A stretch of DNA of 34,505 nucleotides from DATBDE01 sp036270095 (GTDB taxonomy: Bacteria > Actinomycetota > Thermoleophilia > Solirubrobacterales > Solirubrobacteraceae), in contig DATBDE010000122.1 of assembly GCA_036270095.1 (NCBI GenBank), forward strand, positions 1 through 34,505. Reading direction: 5' to 3'. The translations under genes were made by a program, and so were the position numbers. The notes under the pieces are model-generated. The model made no database searches. It was not told where the DNA came from and worked only from the letters and a program-made list of their open reading frames with translations. Shown here piece after piece: positions 24,185 to 31,274 of this stretch (position 1 is the stretch's first letter; every line of letters starts with the position of its first letter).

Positions 24185-25095
24185 CGGGGGCGCTAGCGAC
24201 GACTTGGCGAGCGCTCGGAACCTCGGCGACGGTCGCTGTCGCCGAGCCGGATCGCCTCGAGGCCGCCGTCGCAGCGGTGCGGGCCGAGCTCGCCGCGATC
24301 GACGTCGCCTGCTCGCGCTTCCGCGACGATGCGGAGCTGGTGGCGCTGAACGCGTCCGCCGGGGGTCGCGTCCGCGTCAGTCCGCTGCTGTTCGAGGCGC
24401 TCGAGGTTGCGGTCGACGCCGCGCGCGCCACTGGCGGGGCGGTCGATCCGACCGTCGGCGCCGCGCTGGAGCGTGCCGGGTACGACCGCGATCTTGCCGA
24501 CATCGCGCCCGACGGGCCACCGTTGCCTGACGGGTGGGCGCCGGGTGCGGACTGGCGCAGCATCGTGCTGGACGGCGCCGCCCGAACCGTGCTCGTGCCG
24601 ACCGGCGTCCGGCTCGACCTGGGAGCGACCGCGAAGGCGCTCGCCGCCGATCGTGGCGCGGCCGCCGCAGCCTCCGCGACGGGGACGGGCGTCGTGCTCA
24701 GCCTTGGCGGCGACGTCGCCGTGGGCGGAACGCCGCCGTCCGGCGGTTGGCCGGTCGCCCTCGGCGACGACCACGCAGCCCCGAACGGGCCGGTCGTCGC
24801 GCTCGCGAGCGGCGGGCTTGCCACCTCGAGCACGACCGTCCGCCGCTGGCGGCGTGGCGACCAGGTCGTGCACCACATCCTCGACCCCGCCACCGGCGCG
24901 CCCTGCCCGATCGTGTGGCGCACGGTCACGGTGGCCGCCGGCACCTGCGTCCAGGCCAACGTCGCCAGCACCGCGGCGATCGTGCTGGGCACGGGGGCCC
25001 CGGGCTGGCTGGCCGGGCGCCGCCTCCCCGCGCGACTCGTGCGGCCCGGTGGGGAGGTCCAGACGGTCGCCGGCTGGCTCGAGGAGGCGGCATGA
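24181..25095 (+). CDS. apbE: FAD:protein FMN transferase (ApbE family)
   Basis: 304 residues. ApbE enzymes move FMN from FAD onto a Thr or Ser of target proteins in extracytosolic redox systems (Nqr, Rnf and flavinylated reductases). Motifs: FRDDAELVALNA near 48-59, DLGATAKALAAD (146-157) and HHILDPATGAPC (231-242), plus LSLGGDVAVGG. No signal peptide or lipobox is visible, unlike many ApbE proteins, so it may act in the cytosol. It overlaps both neighbours by ATGA. The only clear candidate target in the operon is the C-terminal domain of the next protein. Confidence 0.92.
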   Translation: MTGALATTWRALGTSATVAVAEPDRLEAAVAAVRAELAAIDVACSRFRDDAELVALNASAGGRVRVSPLLFEALEVAVDAARATGGAVDPTVGAALERAGYDRDLADIAPDGPPLPDGWAPGADWRSIVLDGAARTVLVPTGVRLDLGATAKALAADRGAAAAASATGTGVVLSLGGDVAVGGTPPSGGWPVALGDDHAAPNGPVVALASGGLATSSTTVRRWRRGDQVVHHILDPATGAPCPIVWRTVTVAAGTCVQANVASTAAIVLGTGAPGWLAGRRLPARLVRPGGEVQTVAGWLEEAA

Positions 25096-26198
25096 GCGTG
25101 GCCACGATCGGTGCGCTGGGCGATCGCTCGCTCTGGTACCTGTCGCGCGGCACGGGCGCGGTGTCGCTCGTCCTGCTCACGGTCACGCTCGTGCTCGGCA
25201 TCGTCGACGTGCGGCGCTGGTCGTCGCCGTCAGTGCCGCGCTTCGCGATCGACGGCCTGCACCGGACGGTCTCCATGCTGGTGCTGCTCATGCTCGCGAT
25301 CCACATCGTCACGAGCGTGCTGGACCCGTTCGCGCCGATCCGGCTGGTGGACGCGATCGTCCCCTTCGGCTCGGGCTATCGCCCGGTGTGGCTGGGCCTC
25401 GGCGCGGTCGCGTTCGACCTGCTCCTCGCCCTCGTCATCACCAGCCTGATCCGCGCCAGGATCGGTCAACGCGGCTGGCGAGCGGTCCACTGGGCCGCCT
25501 ACGCCTGCTGGCCGCTTGCGCTCGTCCACGGGCTGGGCACGGGCAGCGACGTCCGGGACGGCTTCCTGCTCCCGCTCAGCCTGGCCTGCGCCGTCGCCGT
25601 CGGCGCGGCGGTGCTCGCGCGATTGATCGCCGGAGGTCCCGAGCGGCCGGCATGGCGGCTCGGCGGGCTCGGGCTGGTAGGTGCGGCTGGGGTGGCGCTC
25701 GCCGTATGGCTGCCGTCCGGGCCGCTCGCACAGGGATGGGCGACGCGCGCGGGCACGCCCGCCGCCCCGCTGGCCCGAGTCGCCACGAGCGCCGCACGGC
25801 GTGGGGGCGAAGGGCGGGCTGCCGCGCCCACGGCGGTGCCCGGGACCAGCGCGCTCTCCGGTCGCTTCTCCGAGGGCGTGCGCCCGAACGGCACGGCGAC
25901 CGCCAACCTCGCGCTGCACCTGCGCCACGGGACCCTGCGCCACCTCGACGTGCGGCTGGAGGGAACCGCGCTGAGCGGCGGCGGCGTCTCGCTCACCCAG
26001 GGCCGGATGAGCCTGGGCACCGCGTCGCTTCCGGATCGCTACAGCGGTGCGGTGGACGCGCTGCAGGGCAACCAGGTGGGTGCGACGCTGACCGCGAGCG
26101 GCGCCCCACCCGTGCGGCTCATGCTCACGCTCCAGATCGACCGCGCGTCCGGGGCGACCGGCGGCCGGGCCACGATCAGCTCCACGGTGAGGGGATGA
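25092..26198 (+). CDS. Ferric-reductase-like transmembrane heme protein with extracytosolic C-terminal domain
   Basis: 368 residues. Residues 20-180 form a six-helix ferric-reductase-like membrane unit (PF01794 type) with two His pairs, H57/H71 and H133/H146; the 13- and 14-residue spacing fits bis-His ligation of two b hemes across the membrane. A seventh helix (about 191-207) leads to an Ala-rich linker and a beta-rich C-terminal domain (about 253-368). There are no NAD- or FAD-binding reductase domains. Residues 350-356 read D-R-A-S-G-A-T, which fits the ApbE flavinylation motif Dxx(S/T)GA(T/S), although the domain does not look like the usual FMN-binding domain (PF04205). The start overlaps apbE by ATGA. 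Confidence 0.85.
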   Translation: MSVATIGALGDRSLWYLSRGTGAVSLVLLTVTLVLGIVDVRRWSSPSVPRFAIDGLHRTVSMLVLLMLAIHIVTSVLDPFAPIRLVDAIVPFGSGYRPVWLGLGAVAFDLLLALVITSLIRARIGQRGWRAVHWAAYACWPLALVHGLGTGSDVRDGFLLPLSLACAVAVGAAVLARLIAGGPERPAWRLGGLGLVGAAGVALAVWLPSGPLAQGWATRAGTPAAPLARVATSAARRGGEGRAAAPTAVPGTSALSGRFSEGVRPNGTATANLALHLRHGTLRHLDVRLEGTALSGGGVSLTQGRMSLGTASLPDRYSGAVDALQGNQVGATLTASGAPPVRLMLTLQIDRASGATGGRATISSTVRG

Positions 26199-27433
26199 CC
26201 GAGCCGCGGCTGCTCGCCGGCCTCGCGGCGGACGTGCCGATGGCGCTGGCCGACCACCAGGCGGTGCATGGGGGCCTGCCGCCGTCGGACGGCCTGCTCG
26301 CCGCGGTCGAGGCGGCAGGCCTGCGCGGACGGGGCGGCGCGGCGTTCCCGACCGTGGTCAAGCTCGCCACTGCCGGCCGCGGAACGCGCCCGGTGGTGGT
26401 GATCAACGGCGCCGAGGGCGAGCCGATGAGCGCGAAGGACCGGGTCCTGCTGACGCGGATGCCGCACCTCGTCCTCGACGGCGCATTGGTGTCCGCGCAG
26501 GCCATCGGCGCGCGAGAGATCATCGTCGCCGCGCCGCGCGGCATGCTCCTGGGCCTCGGATCCGCGGTGCGGGAGCGACGCGGGAGCGACCCCGGCCGGG
26601 TGCGGTGGCGCCTAGAGGGGAGCCCGGACACCTTCGTCGGCGGTGAGGAGACCGCGCTGCTCGCGCACCTCGAGGGTCGCCCGGCACTTCCGCGCACGCG
26701 GCCGCCCCTGCCCGCGCAGCGCGGCCTGCGCGGGCGTCCGACCCTGGTGCAGAACGTCGAGACGCTCGCGCAGGTGGCGCTGATCGCCCGCTACGGGCCG
26801 GCGTGGTTTCGCGAGGTGGGCACGCCCGACCACCCCGGCACGACACTCGTCAGCCTCTCGGGGGCGGTCGCCCAGCCGGGCGTCTACGAGGTCCCGCTCG
26901 GGTTCCCGATCGGCGCTCTGGCGGCGCTCGCCGGCGGGGCCCTCGAGCCCATCCGGGCCCTGCTGGTCGGTGGCTACTTCGGCGCCTGGATCGGTGGCGA
27001 CGGGGAGGGGCTGACGCTGGACAACGCCTCGCTCGGTGGCTTCGGCGCTGCGGTCGGCGCAGGCGTCGTGGTCCTCCTCGGCGCTTCTTCTTGCCCCGTG
27101 GCCGAGGTCGCCGCCCTCGCGGACTGGCTGAGCGACGCTTCGGCGGGCCAGTGCGGGCCGTGCGTGCACGGACTCGCCGCGCTCTCCGACCTCCTGCGGC
27201 GGGTCGAGAGCGGACAGACCGTCCCCGGCGACAGCACGCGGCTGAGCCGGTGGACGGCCATGGTGCGCGGTCGGGGCGCGTGCAGCCATCCCGACGGGGC
27301 GGCACGCATGCTCGCGAGCGCATCGCGCGTTTTCGCACGCGAGCTGGCCGAGCATGCCCGGCGCGGCCACTCGCCCTCCTGCCGGATCGTTCCCACCCTC
27401 CACCTTCCGCGCGCGGACACGGGGGCGGCGTGA
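26195..27433 (+). CDS. NuoF-like flavoprotein with SLBB and Fe-S domains
   Basis: 412 residues resembling the NADH-binding subunit of complex I and hydrogenases. The FMN/NADH motifs are GRGGAAFP (45-52) and NGAEGEPMSAKDR (71-83), with GGEETALL at 149-156 and RPTLVQNVETLAQV at 181-194. An SLBB-like segment follows (about 218-265), then the Fe-S region. Canonical NuoF has CxxCxxC plus a distant Cys for a 4Fe-4S cluster; here A317 replaces the first Cys (SAGQC320GPC323), and C363 is the distal one, with C300 nearby. The soluble protein could feed electrons from NAD(P)H to the ferredoxin or heme protein in the same operon. No NuoE or NuoG is present. Overlap ATGA. Confidence 0.88.
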   Translation: MTEPRLLAGLAADVPMALADHQAVHGGLPPSDGLLAAVEAAGLRGRGGAAFPTVVKLATAGRGTRPVVVINGAEGEPMSAKDRVLLTRMPHLVLDGALVSAQAIGAREIIVAAPRGMLLGLGSAVRERRGSDPGRVRWRLEGSPDTFVGGEETALLAHLEGRPALPRTRPPLPAQRGLRGRPTLVQNVETLAQVALIARYGPAWFREVGTPDHPGTTLVSLSGAVAQPGVYEVPLGFPIGALAALAGGALEPIRALLVGGYFGAWIGGDGEGLTLDNASLGGFGAAVGAGVVVLLGASSCPVAEVAALADWLSDASAGQCGPCVHGLAALSDLLRRVESGQTVPGDSTRLSRWTAMVRGRGACSHPDGAARMLASASRVFARELAEHARRGHSPSCRIVPTLHLPRADTGAA

Positions 27434-27639
27434 GCGAGAAGCTTGTGGTCGACCCGATCCGGTGCACCGGGCACGGGCTGTGCGCCGAGCTGCTGCCGGA
27501 GTGGATCGCGCTGGACGACTGGGGCTATCCGATGATCGACCAGCGCCCGGTCGCCCCCGAGCTGCGCGAACATGCGCGCAACGCCGTGCGGACGTGCCCG
27601 GCGCTGGCGCTACGCCTCATGCAGGCAAACCCGCCCTGA
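27430..27639 (+). CDS. Small ferredoxin, CxxHxxC type
   Basis: 69 residues from a GTG that overlaps the NuoF-like stop (GTGA). The cluster motif is C12-T-G-H15-G-L-C18 with C56-P near the end, the layout of actinobacterial single-cluster ferredoxins ([3Fe-4S], or [4Fe-4S] with His). The acidic N- and C-terminal halves and the conserved LLPEWIALDD segment fit that family, often electron donors to P450s. Here it is the last gene of the redox operon and more likely links the NuoF-like protein to the membrane heme protein; serving the P450 at 17423 is possible but not indicated. Confidence 0.9.
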   Translation: MSEKLVVDPIRCTGHGLCAELLPEWIALDDWGYPMIDQRPVAPELREHARNAVRTCPALALRLMQANPP

Positions 27640-27672
27640 GCTCTGCCCAACCACACACGCAAAACTGCAGCC

Positions 27673-28394
27673 ATGAGCGCTGACGACGCCATGCCCTCCA
27701 CCGCCCAGGTCCAGGCGGCCGAGAGCGGGCGGCCGACTCACGCGCGGGAGCCGCACGCTGGGGGGACGGCGGGCCGGTTGAACTGGCTGCGGGCCGGCGT
27801 GCTCGGGCCCAACGACGGGATCGTGTCGGTGGCAGCCATCGTCATCGGGGTGGCGGGCGCCACGACGAGTCGCGGTGTCGATGGCCCTGGGCGAGTACGT
27901 GTCGGTCTCGAGCCAGCGCGACAGCGAGCGCGCGGAGATCAAGCAGGAAGCACAGGAACTCGCCGGCAGCGCGGACGCCGAACTGACTGAGCTGACCGCT
28001 CTGTACGAGGCAAAGGGCCTTTTCCGAAGCGACCGCTCGCAGCCTGGCCACCGAGCTGACCGCCCGTGGCGCCCTGAACGCCCATCTCGACGCCGAACTG
28101 CACATCGATCCCACTGACCTCGTGAGTCCGGTACAGGCCGCCGGCGCATCGGCCCTGTCGTTTGTCGCCGGTGCGCTGCTGCCGATGCTCGCCATCCTGC
28201 TGCCCCCGGCTGGTCTTCGGGTCCCGGTGACGTTCGTCGCGGTCCTGGTCGCGCTCGCCGTCACCGGGGCCCTCAGCGCGCACCTGGGCGGCAGCGACGT
28301 CCGCCGCGCCGTCCTGCGCGTGGTCATCGGCGGAGCGCTCGGCCTGGCCTTCACCTACGCCTTCGGGCATCTCTTCGGCACTGCCAGCGGCTAG
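27673..28394 (+). pseudogene. VIT1/CCC1-family Fe/Mn transporter, broken by deletion and frameshift
   Basis: The three blocks are in family order: LNWLRAGVLGPNDGIVSVAA to GVAGATTSR (frame of 27673), SMALGEYVSVSSQRDSERAE with the cytosolic helical insert (a second frame), and ARSLATELTARGALNAHLDA through the last three membrane helices to the stop at 28394 (a third frame). Between block 1 and block 2 (about 27870) roughly 15 residues of the second helix are missing, so this break is not a simple sequencing slip. The later shift is one extra T in TTTT at 28020-28023 and could be artefact. Intact members move Fe2+ or Mn2+. The gene follows the ferredoxin by 33 bases. Confidence 0.7.
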
Positions 28395-28450
28395 TGATCC
28401 GCGCTTCCTCTCAGAGCACCTGGCGCCTGCCAATCGCGGGGACAATTCGG

Positions 28451-28476
28451 TAAGAGAACCCTCATCGTTCCCTTAG
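28451..28476 (+). promoter_or_regulatory. Candidate response-regulator site C
   Basis: TAAGAG (28451-28456), CTCAT (28461-28465) and CTTAG (28472-28476); the last two are 11 bases apart. The stretch GAAC(C/T)CTCAT-N6-CTTAGGT is shared base for base in spacing with site B. It lies 50 bases before a short coding region and 154 before the heme-b-like membrane gene. Confidence 0.6.
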
Positions 28477-28510
28477 GTCAGGCAAGGCCTGCGTCGGCCA
28501 GGATGCCGGC

Positions 28511-28618
28511 GTGGGAAGCGCACCGCGCTCGGTGGTCTCCACGTGGGCTTCGCTCGCGGCGATTGCGGGCGCGGCCGAGTACCTGAGCAAGCCCGACGGG
28601 CTGCAGCTCGTGCGGTGA
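28511..28618 (+). CDS. Possible 35-residue leader or small protein, coupled to the next gene
   Basis: A GTG-started frame of 35 codons with a mildly hydrophobic middle (WASLAAIAGAAEYLS). Its TGA overlaps the GTG of the following membrane gene (GTGA, 28615-28618), the same coupling seen throughout the redox operon. It is too short to prove coding. It could be a leader peptide, a real small protein, or chance. Confidence 0.35.
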   Translation: MGSAPRSVVSTWASLAAIAGAAEYLSKPDGLQLVR

Positions 28619-29178
28619 GCGCGCGCCCGACAGCCCGCTGGGGCGGACCCGCCGGCAACGAGCTGCTGACCTGCGCTGCGTCGATCGTGCTCACCGTGCT
28701 GCTGGTCGCCGAGGCCATCACGATCGTCCGCATGGGCGGGCTGGTCACCGTCCACATGTTCGTCGGGATGGTGCTCATCCCGCCGGTGCTGCTGAAGCTG
28801 GCCAGCACCGGCTACCGCTTCGCCCGCTACTACGCTCGTTCGCGCCACTACCGCGCCAAGGGCCCGCCGCTGCTGCCGCTTCGCGTGCTGGGGCCGGTGC
28901 TCGTCGTGACCACCGTGCTGGTCTTCGGAAGCGGCGTGTGGCTGATGGTGCTCGGCCACCGCTCCGACACCGTGTTGGAGCTGCACAAGGTCAGCTTCAT
29001 CGTCTGGGGCGTGATCTTCGGCGTGCATTTCCTCGCGCACCTCCCGACGATGCTGCGCGCCCTGCGCCCGAGCGGGGTGCCCGGCGCGAGCGTGCGCGCG
29101 CTGCTGGTCGCGGCCTCGCTCGGCGCCGGCGTCGCGCTCGCGCTCTCGGTGCTCTCCCTGATCGCGGGCTTCGGCTAG
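28615..29178 (+). CDS. Heme-b-like four/five-helix membrane protein (cytochrome b561/DUF4405-like)
   Basis: 187 residues from GTG 28615; a longer frame begins at ATG 28543, but its first 24 residues are Arg-rich shadow. Helices: about 19-39, 43-63, 91-113, 123-146 and 160-184. Inside or at the ends of helices are H47, H115, H124, H138 and H142, compatible with one or two b hemes. The family name is uncertain. The upstream site C and the nearby ferric-reductase-like operon suggest it works with that redox system, for example as a quinol-linked or extracytosolic electron carrier. Confidence 0.7.
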   Translation: MSARPTARWGGPAGNELLTCAASIVLTVLLVAEAITIVRMGGLVTVHMFVGMVLIPPVLLKLASTGYRFARYYARSRHYRAKGPPLLPLRVLGPVLVVTTVLVFGSGVWLMVLGHRSDTVLELHKVSFIVWGVIFGVHFLAHLPTMLRALRPSGVPGASVRALLVAASLGAGVALALSVLSLIAGFG

Positions 29179-29251
29179 CGTCGCCGCTCAGCCTTCATCA
29201 TCGCGGCGCCGAGGCCGGCTCGCTCCGCCGGGCCGAGTGGCCGCGAGCGCC

Positions 29252-30364
29252 CTACGGCGCCGCCGTAATCGTCCCGAACAGCCCGTCGTTCTCGTCGTTG
29301 GGACCGGCGGTGAAGAACAGGGTGTTCGGGGGCCCGTTGTTCGCCAGCGCGCCGTGGCCGAACTGCAGCGCCCAAAGGCCGTCGATCTTGATCGGCTTGT
29401 GGTCGCTGCCGCGCAACTGGCCGGCGGGATGCCAACTGCCGTTGGGATTCTGGGTGAACGCGTTGATGTTGCCGTCGCCGAAGTTGCCGACCAGCAGGTC
29501 GCCGCTGTAGGTCCCGAAGTCGTCGGGCGCCATGGCCAGGCCCCAGGGGGCGTTGAGCTGCCCACGCTGGGCCACGCGGTCCAAAAGCACGCCGTTGCGA
29601 TCGAACACGTCCACGAAGCCCAGTCCCTGGCCGGCGACGTCGTCCTCGGCGTCAGCGTCCTGCTTGGCGTAGGAGACGAAGATCTGATCCCCGATGTTCT
29701 GGATCCCGAACGGCGCGAACCCGGCGGGAAGGTTCGGGTCGGTGAACTGGCCCGGGGCGTTGATCGGCGTGAAGTTGCCGTCGAAGACATCGACGCGGCC
29801 ATTGTGGAAGTCGGTCGCGTAGAGGCGCGACGGGTTGGCGGCGATCGCCAGGCCCTTGTAGATAGCCCCGTCGGGCGAGGCGAAGCCGACCTCGGTGTCC
29901 GTCGACGACGTGGCCGGAGGCACGGGCGGGGGGACGGTGGGGTTCCAGCCGCGGATCTCGCCGCCCTCCCCGTCGAAGAGGAAGACGGCCGGCGCGCTGG
30001 CTCCGCCCGCGCTGACGACGAAGCTCGGGGTGGCTCGGTTGAACACCAACCCCGTAGGTGCGCCGGGCACATTCACCACAAGCGGCTGCGGCATCCCGCT
30101 CGCGTTGTAGAGCGTCGAGAGGTTGGTTTGGTTGTCGGCCACCCACCACGGCGAGGTGGCGCTGGCGTCGAGGCCCCATCCGTTGCGCAGGTTCGGGTCG
30201 GGGTTTGCCGCCGGGTTGAGCGGGTTGGCCGTGAGCCTGGTGACGTCGTAGGCGGTCTTCGGGTCCGCAGCGGCGGGCGCAGCGAGGGCGAGGACCGTCA
30301 GTCCGACCACGGCGAGGGAGGCGATCACGTGGCCAACGCGGCGGGATCGAAGGGATGCGCGCAC
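29252..30364 (-). CDS. Secreted TIGR03118-like beta-propeller protein
   Basis: 370 residues from GTG 30364 with a signal peptide (VIASLAVVGLTVLALAAPAA, cleavage after AAA). The mature part matches the TIGR03118 family: NPDPNLRNGWGLDASATSPW followed by WVADNQTNLSTLY near the N-terminus, GLAIAANPSRLYATDFHNGR, VDVFDRNGVLLDRVA, and LWALQFGHG with GPNDENDGLFGTI at the end. Repeating strands suggest an NHL/SMP-30-like propeller. Function is unknown; no catalytic set is evident. Confidence 0.82.
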   Translation of the reverse strand: MRASLRSRRVGHVIASLAVVGLTVLALAAPAAADPKTAYDVTRLTANPLNPAANPDPNLRNGWGLDASATSPWWVADNQTNLSTLYNASGMPQPLVVNVPGAPTGLVFNRATPSFVVSAGGASAPAVFLFDGEGGEIRGWNPTVPPPVPPATSSTDTEVGFASPDGAIYKGLAIAANPSRLYATDFHNGRVDVFDGNFTPINAPGQFTDPNLPAGFAPFGIQNIGDQIFVSYAKQDADAEDDVAGQGLGFVDVFDRNGVLLDRVAQRGQLNAPWGLAMAPDDFGTYSGDLLVGNFGDGNINAFTQNPNGSWHPAGQLRGSDHKPIKIDGLWALQFGHGALANNGPPNTLFFTAGPNDENDGLFGTITAAP

Positions 30365-30475
30365 AGCTCCGCTCCTTGTCCTCGAGAGATCCGGCTCCCG
30401 GCGCTGAGGTTGTTACCCGCGGCGCCGGCGGCGAAGCCAAACCGGGCGCAGGGCCGCTCCACGAGCGGCTACGCG

Positions 30476-30514
30476 TCAGGACACCCGTGGGACGAAGGTC
30501 TGCTCGTCCAGCGG
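30476..30514 (-). pseudogene. ppk2 (remnant): 3'-end remnant resembling the PPK2 gene tail
   Basis: On the minus strand these 39 bases encode PLDEQTFVPRVS and a stop. The last 39 bases of the PPK2 gene (34062-34100) encode PLDEQTFVPQVY and a stop, and the first 23 bases are identical between the two. Beyond this the similarity fades quickly. It is probably the tail of a lost paralogue or a small inverted duplication. The 240-base gap 30365-30605 holds nothing else I can identify. Confidence 0.5.
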
Positions 30515-30605
30515 AGCAGAACGCGGCTGGGTACAGCGGTGGTAGGCCGACGTTCGCGGCGTCGTCGTGCGGGTGCTCGGTCGCAGCCGACGCGCTGAGC
30601 CGTCG

Positions 30606-31115
30606 TCAGCGCCGCTCGACGATCTCGTCGAGCGCGCGCCGGTTGGCACGGGAGATCCACTCCTGCGCCGACCGGGCCTCGGGCTTGCCCGGCCGAGCGG
30701 GGTAGCCGAACGAGAGTACGGTCGCGACCTGTTCGTCGGGCGCATGGCCGACGACCTCGCGCATGCGCTCCGCGTCGGAAACGCCATTCGGACAGGAGCC
30801 GATCCCCTCGTTCCAAGCGGCCAGCATCATGTTCTGCGCCGCGCGCCCAGCGTCGAAGCCCAGCGGCCCCTTGCCGGCGACCACGATCGCCACCACCAGC
30901 GTGGCGCCGCGGACGTTGTCCGGGGCATACACCGCCGCGGCGACGGCGTCGCGGTCGCGGTCGCCGAGCACGACGAAGCGGCGATTCTGGCGGTTGGAGG
31001 CGCTGCCCGCCACCCGGCCGGCGTCGAGGATGCGGCGAATCGCGTCCTCCTCCAGCGGTTGCGCGTCGTAGCGGCGCACCTCGCGCTTGCTGGCCACCGC
31101 AAGGAAGGCGTCCAT
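30606..31115 (-). CDS. Nitroreductase-family flavoprotein
   Basis: 169 residues, FMN-dependent nitroreductase fold (PF00881). The N-terminal SKREVRRYDAQPLEEDAIRR and GSASNRQNRRFVVL segments bind FMN phosphate (Arg cluster, SxSNRQ), AAQNMMLAAWNEGIGSCP is the central dimer helix and flavin-contact loop, and VLSFGYPARP is the C-terminal flavin-binding segment. The length is on the short side but complete. These enzymes reduce nitro compounds, quinones or flavins using NAD(P)H; some act in F420 or dehalogenation chemistry. Its neighbours give no hint of the substrate. Confidence 0.88.
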   Translation of the reverse strand: MDAFLAVASKREVRRYDAQPLEEDAIRRILDAGRVAGSASNRQNRRFVVLGDRDRDAVAAAVYAPDNVRGATLVVAIVVAGKGPLGFDAGRAAQNMMLAAWNEGIGSCPNGVSDAERMREVVGHAPDEQVATVLSFGYPARPGKPEARSAQEWISRANRRALDEIVERR

Positions 31116-31274
31116 GCCCAGAGACTACGGCCCTCGGGGGGACCCCAGAGCAGGGCACCAGCCGGACGACGCCGGCAGGAGTGGGTCGGGCGCCGCCGGT
31201 CGTGTTCAGACGCTGCGCGGCTTCGGGCGGTGAAGGCGGTGGCGCGCACCGATGTCCTGCGGCATGCTGCTTGC

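Noticed and set aside
24407..26194. Long open frame running upstream of the NuoF-like gene
   Set aside because: The first part is an Arg/Pro-rich shadow of the apbE and heme-protein genes; the protein motifs begin only after ATG 26195, which overlaps the previous stop.
23801..27639. Rnf or Nqr complex
   Set aside because: No RnfA/D/E or NqrB/D/E membrane subunits are present; the membrane part is a ferric-reductase-like heme protein.
29179..29251. Small gene or RNA between the heme-b-like gene and the TIGR03118 gene
   Set aside because: Only GC-rich sequence with weak self-complementarity; no start, ribosome-binding site or T-run.
30567..31274. N-terminal extension of the MASE1 protein
   Set aside because: The extra frame lies antisense to a convincing nitroreductase gene and has shadow composition; GTG 31275 gives a proper first helix.
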